Shown here one piece after another: positions 1 to 9,733 of a DNA stretch of 64,000 bases (the first letter of the stretch is position 1; each line of letters begins with the position of its first letter). A model generated the notes under the pieces. It had not been told where the DNA came from and did no database searches. It saw nothing but the letters and a program-made list of their open reading frames with translations. Source of the DNA: Acinetobacter silvestris. Lineage in GTDB: Bacteria > Pseudomonadota > Gammaproteobacteria > Pseudomonadales > Moraxellaceae. A program made the position numbers and the translations under genes. The DNA is taken from assembly GCF_002135235.1 (NCBI RefSeq), contig NZ_NEGB01000003.1, positions 124,001 through 188,000 on the forward strand, read 5' to 3'.

Positions 1-1842
1 TCAGATCCTGCTTTAGGTCAAAGTTATCTGTATCAAATGGCAGGTGGAGCCGTATTACTTGGTTTTTCAGCCGCCACACAAGATATTGTGATTGATGCTT
101 ATCGTATTGAGCTAGCAGAAACTGAAATGCAAACAGTTTTGGCATCGACCTATAATGCAGGTTATCGTATTGGGATGATCATTGCTGGAGCAGGTGCGTT
201 ATTTCTTGCAGCATCTTTAGGTACGGCGAAAGGCAATTATATTTATGAAGCCTGGAAATATACCTATTTAGCCATGGCTGCAGTCATGCTCGTCGGAATT
301 ATTACAACTTTAAGTATTCGCGAACCATTTGTTAATCGTATAGATAAACATTATAAAAAGACCGATTATTATCGTTTAGTCTTTGTGTTTCTTATCGTGG
401 TAGTTAGCTTTGTATGTTTCTATATTTATTCAGATTATCTTGTTCAGTATATTCAAACACAATGGAAAATTGAGGACAGTTTCCTTAAATTTTTAACTGA
501 AACAGCACGGTTTTTAGCTTCGGGTGCAGGCGCAATTTTTATTGCAACACTTCTGATTAAAGTCGGTGTCGTCAATAAGCAGATGGCATATGAAACTTGG
601 GTTAATCCGATTGCAGATTTCTTTAAACGCTATGGGGTGAAACTTGCTTTGGTGCTGTTGTTACTCATTGGTTTTTATCGAATTTCCGATATCATTGCTG
701 GCGTAATTTCTAACGTTTTTTATCAAGATCTTAATTTTACTAAGCAGCAGATAGCAGAAGCAGTAAAGATTTACGGGGTTATTTTTAGTTTGGTCGGTGG
801 TTTTTTAGGTGGCTTATTGGCACAACGTATGAACATTATGAAATTGATGTTTGTGGGTGCGATTCTGGCCAGTTCAACCAATTTGATTTTTATTGGACTG
901 GTCAAGTCGGGTCAGCAAATTGCTGATGTGAATGTACAAGTGGGGACAAAAAACTATATTGTACAAGCCGATGAAGTTGGTTATTGGAAACTTAAAGTTC
1001 CTAGCGCTGAGTTGGCTCAAACGGACCATATTCAAGTGCAAACGCAATTTGAGCATCAACAATCTAAAGCGGTCGCTCAATTACCCTATTTAAAGCAATC
1101 TGATCAGCCTCAATTATTGGTTTTTCCTATTTCTCAGGATAATCAACTTTCTATGGATGAGTTAAAACAAAGTGTCGTGCTGAAAGGGCAATTAAATGGT
1201 GTTGATCTGAATAAACTAGATCAAGCTAACAGTATTATCTTTGTATTGGGTGGTAAACCTTATCCTGCAAAAATTGATGATCACGGTTTATTTAGTGGGG
1301 CAGTGGATGGTCAAGCACTTGCATCTGCTTCAGATAAAACTATTTCTATTCAAGTCATCGATCCACAATTAGCAGCAATCACACCGCTGAATTTAACTTA
1401 TCAAGTTCAGACGAAGACACCGTCTAAAGCGGATAGTTTGAGTATTGATATTGAGCCGCTTGCTGTGGTGAATACTCAATCACAAGATATGGTCGAAATT
1501 AAAGGTAAGGTGGTCAAAGAATATAGCTCAAATTGGCTCTATTTCGCGATTATTGTGGATAATTTGGCTTCAGGTTTAGCTGGTGCGGCATTTATTGCAT
1601 TCTTATCGAGTTTGACCAGTGTTTCATTTACAGCAGTACAGTATGCCATTTTTAGTTCATTGATGACTTTGACTCCTAAAATATTGGGTGGTTATTCGGG
1701 TACAATTGTGACTAATATTGGTTATCCAAAATTCTTTTTGATGACCACATTGATCGGTATTCCAATTTTAATACTTGTGGTTTGGGTGGCGAAATTACTC
1801 AAAGTACATCAAAATTCGGTTCAAATTGAAAAAGGTGAATAA
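1..1842 (+). CDS. ampG: AmpG-type muropeptide MFS permease (5'-truncated by window)
   Basis: The reading frame is open from base 1 (S-D-P-A-L-G...), so the gene starts upstream of the window. Hydrophobic MFS segments and the motif [17 protein letters not shown] match AmpG, the inner-membrane importer of anhydro-muropeptides used in cell-wall recycling and in AmpC induction. About 12 membrane spans would be expected in the full protein; the C-terminal ones are clear ([17 protein letters not shown]..., then PKILGGYSG). An unusual soluble block of roughly 200 residues (about residues 290-500 of the visible part) interrupts the membrane region and looks beta-rich and Ig-like. The stop lies 1 bp before the gloA start, so the two are probably co-transcribed. 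Confidence 0.85.
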   Translation, partial: SDPALGQSYLYQMAGGAVLLGFSAATQDIVIDAYRIELAETEMQTVLASTYNAGYRIGMIIAGAGALFLAASLGTAKGNYIYEAWKYTYLAMAAVMLVGIITTLSIREPFVNRIDKHYKKTDYYRLVFVFLIVVVSFVCFYIYSDYLVQYIQTQWKIEDSFLKFLTETARFLASGAGAIFIATLLIKVGVVNKQMAYETWVNPIADFFKRYGVKLALVLLLLIGFYRISDIIAGVISNVFYQDLNFTKQQIAEAVKIYGVIFSLVGGFLGGLLAQRMNIMKLMFVGAILASSTNLIFIGLVKSGQQIADVNVQVGTKNYIVQADEVGYWKLKVPSAELAQTDHIQVQTQFEHQQSKAVAQLPYLKQSDQPQLLVFPISQDNQLSMDELKQSVVLKGQLNGVDLNKLDQANSIIFVLGGKPYPAKIDDHGLFSGAVDGQALASASDKTISIQVIDPQLAAITPLNLTYQVQTKTPSKADSLSIDIEPLAVVNTQSQDMVEIKGKVVKEYSSNWLYFAIIVDNLASGLAGAAFIAFLSSLTSVSFTAVQYAIFSSLMTLTPKILGGYSGTIVTNIGYPKFFLMTTLIGIPILILVVWVAKLLKVHQNSVQIEKGE

Positions 1843-1843
1843 T

Positions 1844-2245
1844 ATGCGCATGTTACATACCATGTTACGGGTAGGCAATTTAGAACACTCTTTAGCGTTC
1901 TATACTGAAGTGCTCGGTATGACATTACTTCGCAAACGTGATTATACAGAAGGTCGTTTCACATTAGCATTTGTGGGTTATGGTGATGAAGCTAATAATA
2001 CGGTTTTAGAGTTGACTCATAACTGGGATACGTCTAGTTATGAATTAGGCAACGCTTATGGTCATATTGCGATTGGGGTCGATGATGCCTATAAAGCTTG
2101 CGCAGAAATTAAAGAGCGTGGTGGAAATGTTGTTCGTGAAGCTGGCCCAATGAAAGGTGGTGTCACGGTGATTGCTTTTGTTGAAGATCCTGATGGTTAT
2201 AAAATTGAATTAATACAGCAAGATCAAGATGCACGTAATAATTAA
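1844..2245 (+). CDS. gloA: Lactoylglutathione lyase (glyoxalase I)
   Basis: The 133-aa protein begins [26 protein letters not shown], the signature of GloA, which converts the methylglyoxal-glutathione hemithioacetal to S-lactoylglutathione in the cytosol. Metal ligands of the family are visible: H5 in MRMLHTML, E in [10 protein letters not shown] in [10 protein letters not shown] and E in [10 protein letters not shown] chose the ATG at 1844, which has GAAAAAGGTGAA just upstream; an in-frame extension to 1775 would lie inside ampG and adds non-homologous residues. It is one base after the ampG stop and is followed by a terminator. Confidence 0.95.
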   Translation: MRMLHTMLRVGNLEHSLAFYTEVLGMTLLRKRDYTEGRFTLAFVGYGDEANNTVLELTHNWDTSSYELGNAYGHIAIGVDDAYKACAEIKERGGNVVREAGPMKGGVTVIAFVEDPDGYKIELIQQDQDARNN

Positions 2246-2344
2246 GGTTGAATGAAATACATTCAATTGAACAATTAAGTAAATGTTTAAGTGTTTTAAA
2301 TAAATAGCGAACATTTTGTTTAAACACTAGCTTAATTAATCAAG

Positions 2345-2397
2345 CCCAGTAAGATAAAGTTTACCTTTAGGTAAAATGATCTTATTGGGTTTTTTTA
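2345..2397 (+). terminator. Rho-independent terminator after gloA
   Basis: CCCAGTAAGAT at 2345-2355 pairs with ATCTTATTGGG at 2379-2389 (one G-U), with a nested TTTACC/GGTAAA hairpin, followed by a run of seven T. Confidence 0.85.
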
Positions 2398-2431
2398 TAA
2401 ATTTTTATAGCAATAAAACAGGATGTTGTTA

Positions 2432-3409
2432 ATGAAAATGTTGAAGTTATTGGCTTTAGATCGGTTTACGATTTTATTGATTGTAATGGTGATGTTAGCA
2501 ATTTTTATCCCTGTACATGGCCAAGCTGCGAATGGCTTTGGTGTTGTAACCAATATAGCCATTGCGATATTGTTTTTTTTACATGGTGCTAAATTATCCC
2601 GTGAAGCGATTATTCAAGGCATATTACACTGGAAATTGCACGCTGTAGTATTCGCATTTACTTTTGCTTTGTTCCCTATATTAGGCTTACTGGCGAAACC
2701 TCTTTTGTTGCCATTATTGGGACAGCAATTGTATTGGGGTTTTCTATTTATGTGCTTCTTACCCTCTACAGTTCAGTCTTCAATTGCATTTACTTCTGTG
2801 GCAAAAGGGAGTGTTGCCGCTGCGGTATGTAGTGCGTCATTTTCAAATTTAATCGGTATGTTTATTACACCTATTTTAGTGAGTGTATTTATATTTGGGC
2901 AATCTCAACATGGCTATGATCCGACATCTTCCATTATAGAAATTACTTTATTACTGCTTGTTCCTTTTATCGCTGGGCAGTTATTACGACCGATTATATT
3001 TTCATATATGCAGAAAGCACCGAGTATTGTGAAAGCATTTGACCAAGGGACTATTCTAATGGTGGTCTATGGTGCATTTAGTGCGGCTGTAGTTGCGGGC
3101 CTATGGCATCAAGTCAGTTGGACAATATTATGCTACTTAACTATAGCGTGTTCGCTTTTATTGACCATCATTATGCTGCTAGCTTTATATATTCCACGTT
3201 GGTTTGGTTTTAATCGTGCAGATCAAATTGCAATATTCTTTTGTGGTTCGAAAAAAACCTTGGCCAGTGGTGTGCCAATGGCACAAATTCTATTTATTGG
3301 GCAGCCGATTGGAATGATTGTTCTGCCGATTATGATCTTCCATCAAATTCAGCTCATGGTCTGCGGAATTATTGCGAATTATTGGTCGAAACAGCATACA
3401 GATGAATAA
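2432..3409 (+). CDS. Bile acid:sodium symporter family (YfeH-like) transporter
   Basis: A 325-aa integral membrane protein with about 9-10 hydrophobic helices. Landmarks of the SBF/YfeH family are the N-terminal LDRFTILLIVMVMLAIFIP, FFLHGAKLSREAI, the conserved LPSTVQSSIAFTSVAKGSVAAAVCSAS and the late FCGSKKTLASGVPMAQILF. These proteins are inner-membrane transporters of organic anions; the substrate of this one cannot be told. The ATG at 2432 was preferred to 2423 because AGG at 2420-2422 is then about 9 bases away. It sits between two terminators, so it is probably monocistronic. Confidence 0.85.
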   Translation: MKMLKLLALDRFTILLIVMVMLAIFIPVHGQAANGFGVVTNIAIAILFFLHGAKLSREAIIQGILHWKLHAVVFAFTFALFPILGLLAKPLLLPLLGQQLYWGFLFMCFLPSTVQSSIAFTSVAKGSVAAAVCSASFSNLIGMFITPILVSVFIFGQSQHGYDPTSSIIEITLLLLVPFIAGQLLRPIIFSYMQKAPSIVKAFDQGTILMVVYGAFSAAVVAGLWHQVSWTILCYLTIACSLLLTIIMLLALYIPRWFGFNRADQIAIFFCGSKKTLASGVPMAQILFIGQPIGMIVLPIMIFHQIQLMVCGIIANYWSKQHTDE

Positions 3410-3422
3410 TTTAAAGTAAAAG

Positions 3423-3450
3423 ACTCAAGTCTTTATGCTTGAGTTTTTTA
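3423..3450 (+). terminator. Terminator after the SBF transporter gene
   Basis: ACTCAAG (3423-3429) and CTTGAGT (3438-3444) form the stem, followed by a T run. Confidence 0.8.
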
Positions 3451-3526
3451 TATATCTGTATTTTGAAAAAGTGCGGCTGTTGTTGCTAAAACCAATATTA
3501 AGTTTTTGTAGGGAGGATCAGTGACA

Positions 3527-3846
3527 ATGCGAGAGGGAATTGGGAGAGGCTTATTCAAAATTGAGAAAGTAAAGTTGGTCAATGTTGCAAAAAATGTAAA
3601 ATATAATGGGATTAATCTTTTTAAAAAAACAGAGATTAATCAACAAGTTGATAGTGTTTTCAAACAAGAACTGCTGGATATCATGTCGACATCAATCCAA
3701 GAAGTTGATACTGAAAATATTATCCTGCACTTATTGATCGATTCAATAATGTAGATCAAATTGAATGTCAAGGTGCTGTAGGAATGCAATACAGTCACTC
3801 TATAGAAAATGCGATGCAGAAGAAGAACGCTTTAAGCTTAGGATGA
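3527..3846 (+). pseudogene. Small hypothetical gene, apparently frameshifted
   Basis: A good ribosome site (GGGAGGATCA) precedes GTG 3521/ATG 3527. The first frame reads MREGIGRGLFKIEKV...ENIILHLLIDSIM and stops at 3754. Switching frame near 3725-3735 continues in a protein-like way: LIDRFNNVDQIECQGAVG, then MQYSHSIENAMQKKNALSLG, to a stop at 3844-3846. A single-base indel near 3730 would restore one protein of about 106 residues. I do not recognise the family. It may instead be an intact short gene with a coincidental downstream frame, or the sequence may carry an error. Confidence 0.5.
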
Positions 3847-3850
3847 TCTA

Positions 3851-4047
3851 TTTATTAATAAACCTATTTCAGTTATAATTACGCCCACTTGTTGTGCTTA
3901 GCTCTGACGGTATCCGTCTCGGTGGGCCAAAAGAATGGTCTGTTATGGTGTTGATCTCGCTTTTCTTTGGATAAGCTGTTCCTCTAATAATGAGAGTGAT
4001 CAATTGCGATGACAGCATAAGCCTTTCTTAACTTAGGAGAATCGACC
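3851..4047 (+). promoter_or_regulatory. Promoter and structured leader of rpmE
   Basis: A perfect TATAAT -10 lies at 3874-3879, with a weak -35 (TTTATT, 3851-3856) at 17-bp spacing. The leader of about 160 nt is long for a 75-codon gene and contains GACGG-TAT-CCGTC and further GC-rich pairing. Ribosomal protein leaders, including one for L31 in gammaproteobacteria, are known autoregulatory elements; assigning this leader to that role is inference. TAGGAGA just before 4048 is the ribosome site. Confidence 0.5.
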
Positions 4048-4275
4048 ATGCGCGCCGATATTCACCCAAAATACGAAAAACTAGTTGCTACTTGTTCATG
4101 TGGTAATGTAATCGAAACTCGTTCAGCACTTGGTAAAGAAACTATTTACCTAGATGTATGTTCAGCTTGCCACCCATTCTATACTGGTAAACAAAAGAAT
4201 GTGGACACTGGCGGTCGTATCGACAAGTTCAAACAACGTTTTGCTGGTATGTCACGTTCTATCAAACGCGACTAA
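4048..4275 (+). CDS. rpmE: 50S ribosomal protein L31
   Basis: A 75-aa protein starting [20 protein letters not shown]. It carries the zinc-binding cysteines of the C+ form of L31 (CSC near residues 16-18, CSAC near 38-41), so this is the zinc-containing primary paralogue rather than the cysteine-less YkgM type. It binds the large subunit at the central-protuberance bridge. TAGGAGAATCGACC gives a strong ribosome site, and a terminator follows immediately. Confidence 0.97.
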   Translation: MRADIHPKYEKLVATCSCGNVIETRSALGKETIYLDVCSACHPFYTGKQKNVDTGGRIDKFKQRFAGMSRSIKRD

Positions 4276-4290
4276 TCTTGCAAAAGAAAA

Positions 4291-4314
4291 AAACGGGCAT
4301 TTGCCCGTTTTTTT
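4291..4314 (+). terminator. Terminator after rpmE
   Basis: AAACGGGCA (4291-4299) pairs with TGCCCGTTT (4302-4310) and is followed by T residues. It may serve both rpmE and the convergent 748-aa gene. Confidence 0.88.
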
Positions 4315-4350
4315 ATATCTAAAATTAATACTATTGAAAATAGTACAAGA

Positions 4351-6597
4351 TCATTGATCTTGTACATCGGTTAAATGATCGAGTTTTTTCTGGAAATATT
4401 CACCTTGTAAGTAGCGAACATCCACATTCCATGCATTCGCAAATGCATTCATGTCATTCAGATTCTGTAATAATAATTCAACCGGTTTAATCACAAGATA
4501 GCTTTCTATCAATTCTTGTAATTTTTGCATTGTAGAATCGTTATTTAACATCTGCGTATATTTTTCATCTAAAGTCAGTAGTGAAACATCAATTTGTTTC
4601 AAGATGGCTTCACTAGAAATAGATGTGCCAAAATTACGGATTGAAATTTCTGCACCATGATCACGTAATACAGCAATTTGTTTTTGAGACTCAACAATAT
4701 TTTTTGCAATATCTTCTTCATCAAATTGTAGAATTAATGGATGTGATAATTTGCTACCCACAATCGTAATCAGTTTTGCCACTAGTTCAGGGAACTGTTT
4801 ATCATTAAATAAAATATGGCGATTTAAGTTTACAATCAATTTGGCTTCAGGATATTGGGTGATAAAGTTATGCAATTGTTTGCATGCTTCGACCAAGATC
4901 CAACGATCTAATTTAATTGAAAGTTCAACATCTTCATCTAATTCAATCAGGCTACTTAGCTTTTTCCATTGATTTTCATAGATCAATCCACTGGTGACTT
5001 CATAGGTGTATAAACTGCTATCTTGCTTATCATACAGCTGTTGATATTTAAGGTGAATATCGCCTTTTTCTAGATTTTTTTGGATCGTGGCTAAGAGTGG
5101 AGAGCGCTGCTGTGTAGGCTCCATTTCTAAAATAGTATGTGGGGTAGTCGGCTCAGAAAGAGGTGTCTGGGCGGTAGCTTGAACTATATCGACTGCTGTT
5201 ACCGTTGGATTTGGTGTGGAAACTTCAGGATCAATCAATTCAAGGTGAGGAGTAGATATCTCATTTGGAACTAAATCGATCTTGGTATCTTGCAATGTTG
5301 CTGCAAGCTGTAAATCAGATTCAGATTCACGTTTTGGTAATGCGGTGTTATAAGCGGTTGCGAGTACTTTTTCAAAACCAGATTCATTGAAGGTGCTTAA
5401 AGTAATCGGACTAAATCCCAGCTTTAATTGCAATGGGTAGGTTAAATCGCCGATTGAAATCAGTTGTGGTTTTTCAAGTGCCAGTAAACCAGAAAGTCTA
5501 GATTCTAAAATATGTGCAGATTCAGCTTGTACTAATATTGCAAAGAGAGCGGTATCTACTTTGAACACAGTGCTGTTGGTTTGTTCTTTAATAAACCCAG
5601 CAATTTGATTAAAGTAGTCTTTTGATGTATTCCAGCTGGCATTTAAAACTGGATCAGGAATTGAAGCTAAGCGGAATAAAATCAGTGCATTTGCTTTCGC
5701 TGGTTGATTGAGTAGGGTACGACTAATTTGCTGAAAAATTGAATTTTTATTGTTCGAATTATTTGATTCAGCTTGAGATGTATTGGCAGGTACTGCAGAT
5801 TGAGTTTCAATGGTAATTTGGATCGCATCATCTTCAGACGCGGGTAGGAATTCAATCTTTAAAGGATTCTCGCTTTGTGCATGGTGATTAAACGTATCGA
5901 TTTCAAAGCGTGCGAGTTCAAATTGTCCTTGAGATACTTTTTTAAAACGATTTTTAAAATCAGGTAAGTTTTTAGGTTGAAGAATATCTAAAATAGGTAA
6001 ACCGATTAATTCGTCTTGAGATGTTAAGCCAAAAAGTTTTAAATATTCATCATTCGCTTCTATGTGGATGCCTTCTTGAAGTAGAGCAACCGCTTTATGT
6101 CGCTCTTGTACCAAGGCTTGTGCTTGGTTTTTGGCATTTTCTAGTTCATTGAGTAAATGACGTTGGCCTTGTAAGGTTCGGCTATAAGAAAGTGCGCGTA
6201 TAAGACCAATGTAAAACCGTTCTGGGTAATCTAAATTGACAACATCGTAGATGCCTTTATGGATATAGCTTGGATATTGTTCTGTTTGATAATCATCGGG
6301 TTTGAGTAATAGTACAGGGATATTAATTTGAGAAGAAGCTTGGATTAAGGTAATCGTTTGTTCGATTTTTAGATCATAAGCTCGACCAAAAATCACAATA
6401 TCCCAACTGATATTTAATTGTTTTTCAAAACTATGTAGATCGTCTAATAGTGTTGCATGCACGAGATGATCTTTATTTTGAAATAATTCTAAAATTTCAT
6501 TATAGCGAATCTGGTTATCATCTATGATGAGCAAACGAGTTTCTGAACGTTTTAATTTTTTAGATAATAATAAATTTCTCACTTTAATGCGTCCCAT
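4351..6597 (-). CDS. FimX-like degenerate REC-PAS-GGDEF-EAL c-di-GMP effector
   Basis: 748 aa. The N-terminus has a receiver-like fold (RLLIIDDNQIRYNEILELF...), then a coiled/PAS segment (about 150-270, ALLQEGIHIEANDEYLKLFGL), a GGDEF-like segment with no GGDEF motif, a linker rich in P/T/S (about 440-490) and a C-terminal EAL-like domain. The catalytic EAL is replaced (YTYEVTSGL) and other metal ligands look altered, so phosphodiesterase activity is unlikely. This layout matches FimX, which binds c-di-GMP and controls type IV pilus assembly and twitching. Its start overlaps the end of the next upstream gene by 19 bp, indicating one operon. Confidence 0.7.
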   Translation of the reverse strand: MGRIKVRNLLLSKKLKRSETRLLIIDDNQIRYNEILELFQNKDHLVHATLLDDLHSFEKQLNISWDIVIFGRAYDLKIEQTITLIQASSQINIPVLLLKPDDYQTEQYPSYIHKGIYDVVNLDYPERFYIGLIRALSYSRTLQGQRHLLNELENAKNQAQALVQERHKAVALLQEGIHIEANDEYLKLFGLTSQDELIGLPILDILQPKNLPDFKNRFKKVSQGQFELARFEIDTFNHHAQSENPLKIEFLPASEDDAIQITIETQSAVPANTSQAESNNSNNKNSIFQQISRTLLNQPAKANALILFRLASIPDPVLNASWNTSKDYFNQIAGFIKEQTNSTVFKVDTALFAILVQAESAHILESRLSGLLALEKPQLISIGDLTYPLQLKLGFSPITLSTFNESGFEKVLATAYNTALPKRESESDLQLAATLQDTKIDLVPNEISTPHLELIDPEVSTPNPTVTAVDIVQATAQTPLSEPTTPHTILEMEPTQQRSPLLATIQKNLEKGDIHLKYQQLYDKQDSSLYTYEVTSGLIYENQWKKLSSLIELDEDVELSIKLDRWILVEACKQLHNFITQYPEAKLIVNLNRHILFNDKQFPELVAKLITIVGSKLSHPLILQFDEEDIAKNIVESQKQIAVLRDHGAEISIRNFGTSISSEAILKQIDVSLLTLDEKYTQMLNNDSTMQKLQELIESYLVIKPVELLLQNLNDMNAFANAWNVDVRYLQGEYFQKKLDHLTDVQDQ

Positions 6598-8330
6598 ACA
6601 TCTTGATTATTTAAATCAGAAGATTGTTGATGAATATATTGATCAATTAAAATTTGTTGCTCATCATTGAGTAACTCAAAATCAAACTGAATAAAGCTTT
6701 GTGTGATTAAAAGCGTTTTATTTAAGTATATTTTGATCTCTTGATCGGCTAAACGGAGATAAACAGCTTGCTGTTCTTTAAAAAATGGAATATTGGGTAA
6801 AATTATCGAATTTTTAATCTCATCTAAATGCTGATTTTTTAATAATAAGCAAGGATGATAGTTCATGGTAGAACGATCAGCTGGAACCTTGACAGAACAA
6901 GGAAAAATATCTTGTGCTAAAACTTCAATACCAACTTCATAGGTTTTATTGACTGATTGTTTGATCCAACGAATAATGGCGCCTTTCCATTTGTTCTGAG
7001 GGTTTTCATTGACAAGAATAAACTCACCTGTACGTAAGCTTTTAGGTGCTTCATTGGCCCAACGAATTCGGTAACCATTAATACTAATATCTAAAACTTG
7101 GGTCTGATAAATGTGCTTTGCTTCTCGATCCAGAACCTTAATACTTTTAAATGTAGAGGTATCTGTAGAGCGGGTCATGTTGGACTGAACATTGGATTCA
7201 GATTGCATGCCATAGTGATTATTTAATAATAAAGTTTCATGGAAATTTTTGGCTTTCGATAAGTGAAAATGCGCACTTAATAAACCAAAACAAATTTGCA
7301 ATTGTGCTGAATGTTCATAACGTTCATGTTGACGTTCACTGGTGGTGCCTAAGACATTTTGTGCATAAAACTTTAATGCGGTAGAAAGATGAATTTTTTC
7401 ATTCTTAGATAAGTATTCAGTGTCTTTATGTGTCGTTGAATTAATATGTTCCAATAAGTTTTGTGTAGAAATATATAAATTGGCCTGAAAGCTATCATGC
7501 TGTTTACGATTATAGACGGGAGGATGATCTTTACTGTTATCGACAATATAACGAGATAAGGTGTTTTCTTGAGGTAAGACTTGAATGAGTTTTGACCAGT
7601 CGAAGCTACATTGATACAGGGCTTGAATTTCTGAAGGTCGAATCTGATGGGTATTAAAAATTTCTAATAGTAAAACTTGTGCATAACCTTGTTGTATCGT
7701 ATTGATATTTTGATGAATACCTTGCAACTGATTAATGTTAATTAAGTGTTCTTGATTTTTTTCGGCAAGATCATATAAGTAATGTGTTGTTAACCATTGA
7801 TTGGAAAGTGGGATGCTATAGAGCATTTGCTGTTGTACGAGTAAGAGCCCTAATTGTTCGAGCGCATAATGTGTTGCGAGCGTACGTGCAGTTTTTAAAT
7901 TTCGTTTTTGAGTGAACTTTAACAAAGAAAATTTTTGCGTCAGCAGTTGTTGATTACTACGACGTACAATATCAATATAGATGTTGCTAAAATAGGTGCG
8001 TAAGCGAGTAGTTAGTTCAATAATTTGCTCATGTCGATCTGAATGGAAAAGACCTTGATTTAAAAAATGTTTTTCTAAACTCATGAGTACATTTTCAATA
8101 ATCGGGTGTAGAACTTGAATTAAATCAAAACGCAAAGTTTCGCTACATTGTAATTCAGCCAATTCATAAACTGCTTTAAGCACAGATTCTGAAGTGTCAC
8201 CTAGCTGCATGATAGACAGATTGGAAGCCCATTCCGTCATCGCCGGGACAGTTGTATCAGTGAAACTGAGTTGATCTCGTTTCAGAACCGTAGAAGAATT
8301 AAAAATTTCCGAAATCTCTTTATTTATCAT
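6579..8330 (-). CDS. PilZ-like C-terminal protein, partner of the FimX-like gene
   Basis: 583 aa with a mostly helical N-terminal 400 residues of unknown family. A PilZ-like stretch lies at about 410-500: VLDISINGYRIRW, LRTGEFILV, KWKGAIIRW, YEVGIEVLA. PilZ domains bind c-di-GMP, but the RxxxR part of the binding motif is not clear here, so binding is uncertain. It is co-transcribed upstream of, and overlaps, the FimX-like gene, which suggests they act together in c-di-GMP control of surface motility. It starts 9 bp after the epmB stop. Function is inferred from context. Confidence 0.6.
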   Translation of the reverse strand: MINKEISEIFNSSTVLKRDQLSFTDTTVPAMTEWASNLSIMQLGDTSESVLKAVYELAELQCSETLRFDLIQVLHPIIENVLMSLEKHFLNQGLFHSDRHEQIIELTTRLRTYFSNIYIDIVRRSNQQLLTQKFSLLKFTQKRNLKTARTLATHYALEQLGLLLVQQQMLYSIPLSNQWLTTHYLYDLAEKNQEHLININQLQGIHQNINTIQQGYAQVLLLEIFNTHQIRPSEIQALYQCSFDWSKLIQVLPQENTLSRYIVDNSKDHPPVYNRKQHDSFQANLYISTQNLLEHINSTTHKDTEYLSKNEKIHLSTALKFYAQNVLGTTSERQHERYEHSAQLQICFGLLSAHFHLSKAKNFHETLLLNNHYGMQSESNVQSNMTRSTDTSTFKSIKVLDREAKHIYQTQVLDISINGYRIRWANEAPKSLRTGEFILVNENPQNKWKGAIIRWIKQSVNKTYEVGIEVLAQDIFPCSVKVPADRSTMNYHPCLLLKNQHLDEIKNSIILPNIPFFKEQQAVYLRLADQEIKIYLNKTLLITQSFIQFDFELLNDEQQILIDQYIHQQSSDLNNQDVWDALK

Positions 8331-8339
8331 TGTTAATAC

Positions 8340-9356
8340 CTAAAAAGTTGAAACTCCATAAAGCGGTGTTTTATTTTTTTCTCCCGCAATTTCTCTGACC
8401 AGTTTAGGAACTAAATAGCCTGGTAAGCTGGCCAACACCTCATTGTATAGCTGATTAATTTGATCAGATTCTAAATCAAAATGCTGAGCACCTTTAACTT
8501 TATCTAAAACATGAAGGTAATACGGCATAATCTGAGCATCAAACAGTCGATGGCTTAAATCAATCAGAGTTTGAGCAGAATCATTGACACCTTTTAATAA
8601 AACAGCCTGATTCAAAATTAAAATATTTTGCTGAGCTAAGTGAGTTAATTGAGCACAAGTAACGTCATCCAGTTCGTCAGGATGGTTTGAGTGTATCACT
8701 AGAATTACACGTAGCCTACTGTTTTTCAATAAAGAAACTAGTTCTTCATCGATTCGATTTGGTATTACCACAGGAACACGTGAATGAATTCTCAAGATTT
8801 TGATTTGTTTGAGAGATGCTAGACGTTCTAACCAAAGTGCAAGTTTTCGATTCGATAAAGTAAGAGGATCTCCGCCGCTTAAAATCACTTCATTAATATC
8901 TGGATTATTTTCTAAATAATTTTTGATGTTTAGCCAATCTTCATTTTTAGGTAAATTTTCTTGATACGGAAAGTGACGCCTGAAACAATAACGGCAGTGA
9001 ACTGCACAAGCACCCGTTAAAGTGAGTAGAAAACGTGATTTATATTTATGTAAAACACCAGGAAGTTGATTGGCTGCTTCTTCACCTAGCGGATCTGTGA
9101 CAAAACCTGCATGTTCTTCCAGTTCTAAATGATGGGGTAAAACTTGTAATAAAAGTGGATCGAAAGGATTGGATTTTTGCATTCTGGCAACAAAAGCCCG
9201 TGGTACTCGTAATTTAAATTGTTCTGAAGCTAGAATTGCTCCGGATAAGAGTTGCTCTGGGGAGAGTTGTAGTATTTCAAGCAGCTCTAATGGGTCAGTA
9301 ATTAGGTCACTGAGTTGAGATTGCCAGTTTTTCTCTTGATATAAATAGTTTATCAT
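8340..9356 (-). CDS. epmB: EF-P (R)-beta-lysylation protein, lysine 2,3-aminomutase family
   Basis: 338 aa, the usual EpmB length. The radical-SAM cluster is CAVHCRYC (CxxxCxxC) followed by FRRHFPY, and SGGDPL provides the SAM/PLP region; KVKGAQHFD and the C-terminal GYLVPKLVREI are typical. EpmB converts (S)-alpha-lysine to (R)-beta-lysine, which EpmA then ligates to Lys34 of EF-P. Efp itself is encoded divergently just upstream (9734), so both partners of the modification share this locus. It heads the minus-strand operon with the two c-di-GMP-related genes. Confidence 0.93.
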   Translation of the reverse strand: MINYLYQEKNWQSQLSDLITDPLELLEILQLSPEQLLSGAILASEQFKLRVPRAFVARMQKSNPFDPLLLQVLPHHLELEEHAGFVTDPLGEEAANQLPGVLHKYKSRFLLTLTGACAVHCRYCFRRHFPYQENLPKNEDWLNIKNYLENNPDINEVILSGGDPLTLSNRKLALWLERLASLKQIKILRIHSRVPVVIPNRIDEELVSLLKNSRLRVILVIHSNHPDELDDVTCAQLTHLAQQNILILNQAVLLKGVNDSAQTLIDLSHRLFDAQIMPYYLHVLDKVKGAQHFDLESDQINQLYNEVLASLPGYLVPKLVREIAGEKNKTPLYGVSTF

Positions 9357-9397
9357 GACACGTGTTAAAATAAGGTAGTTAAAGGTCTATAGATAAT

Positions 9398-9604
9398 TCA
9401 TCTATTTTCAGTATTGCGGCGTAAACTTGTGTTACCAGTATGAAGATCTTCGATCGATAAAAGATATGAAGAACTTTTTATATTGATATATAAATTTGAC
9501 AATGATACATCTAGATCAATTTTATATATTAACCAATCGTGGATTTTACCCGCAATCTGATAGGACAGGGATATTTTTTCGTTGCTTCGGTATGTATTGC
9601 TCAT
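9398..9604 (-). CDS. Hypothetical 68-aa protein between epmB and efp
   Basis: The ORF reads MSNTYRSNEKISLSYQIAG and continues without obvious domain or membrane segment. No convincing ribosome site precedes its ATG. It fills most of the epmB-efp gap and might be real or a chance frame; I do not recognise it. Confidence 0.3.
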   Translation of the reverse strand: MSNTYRSNEKISLSYQIAGKIHDWLIYKIDLDVSLSNLYINIKSSSYLLSIEDLHTGNTSLRRNTENR

Positions 9605-9733
9605 TTAGAATACTAAAAATGTAAAATACGTGCCTTGAATCGTCAAGAAGGGTCACTGTCGAAAAATTGAATGAATTGCCGATAGTCCTACTGCATGAAT
9701 AGATGAAGTTAGTAAGTTTTGGAGCGAGCCTGC

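Noticed and set aside
37-1842. ATG at 37 as the start of ampG
   Set aside because: The frame is open to base 1 and the protein starts in mid-domain, so the true start is outside the window.
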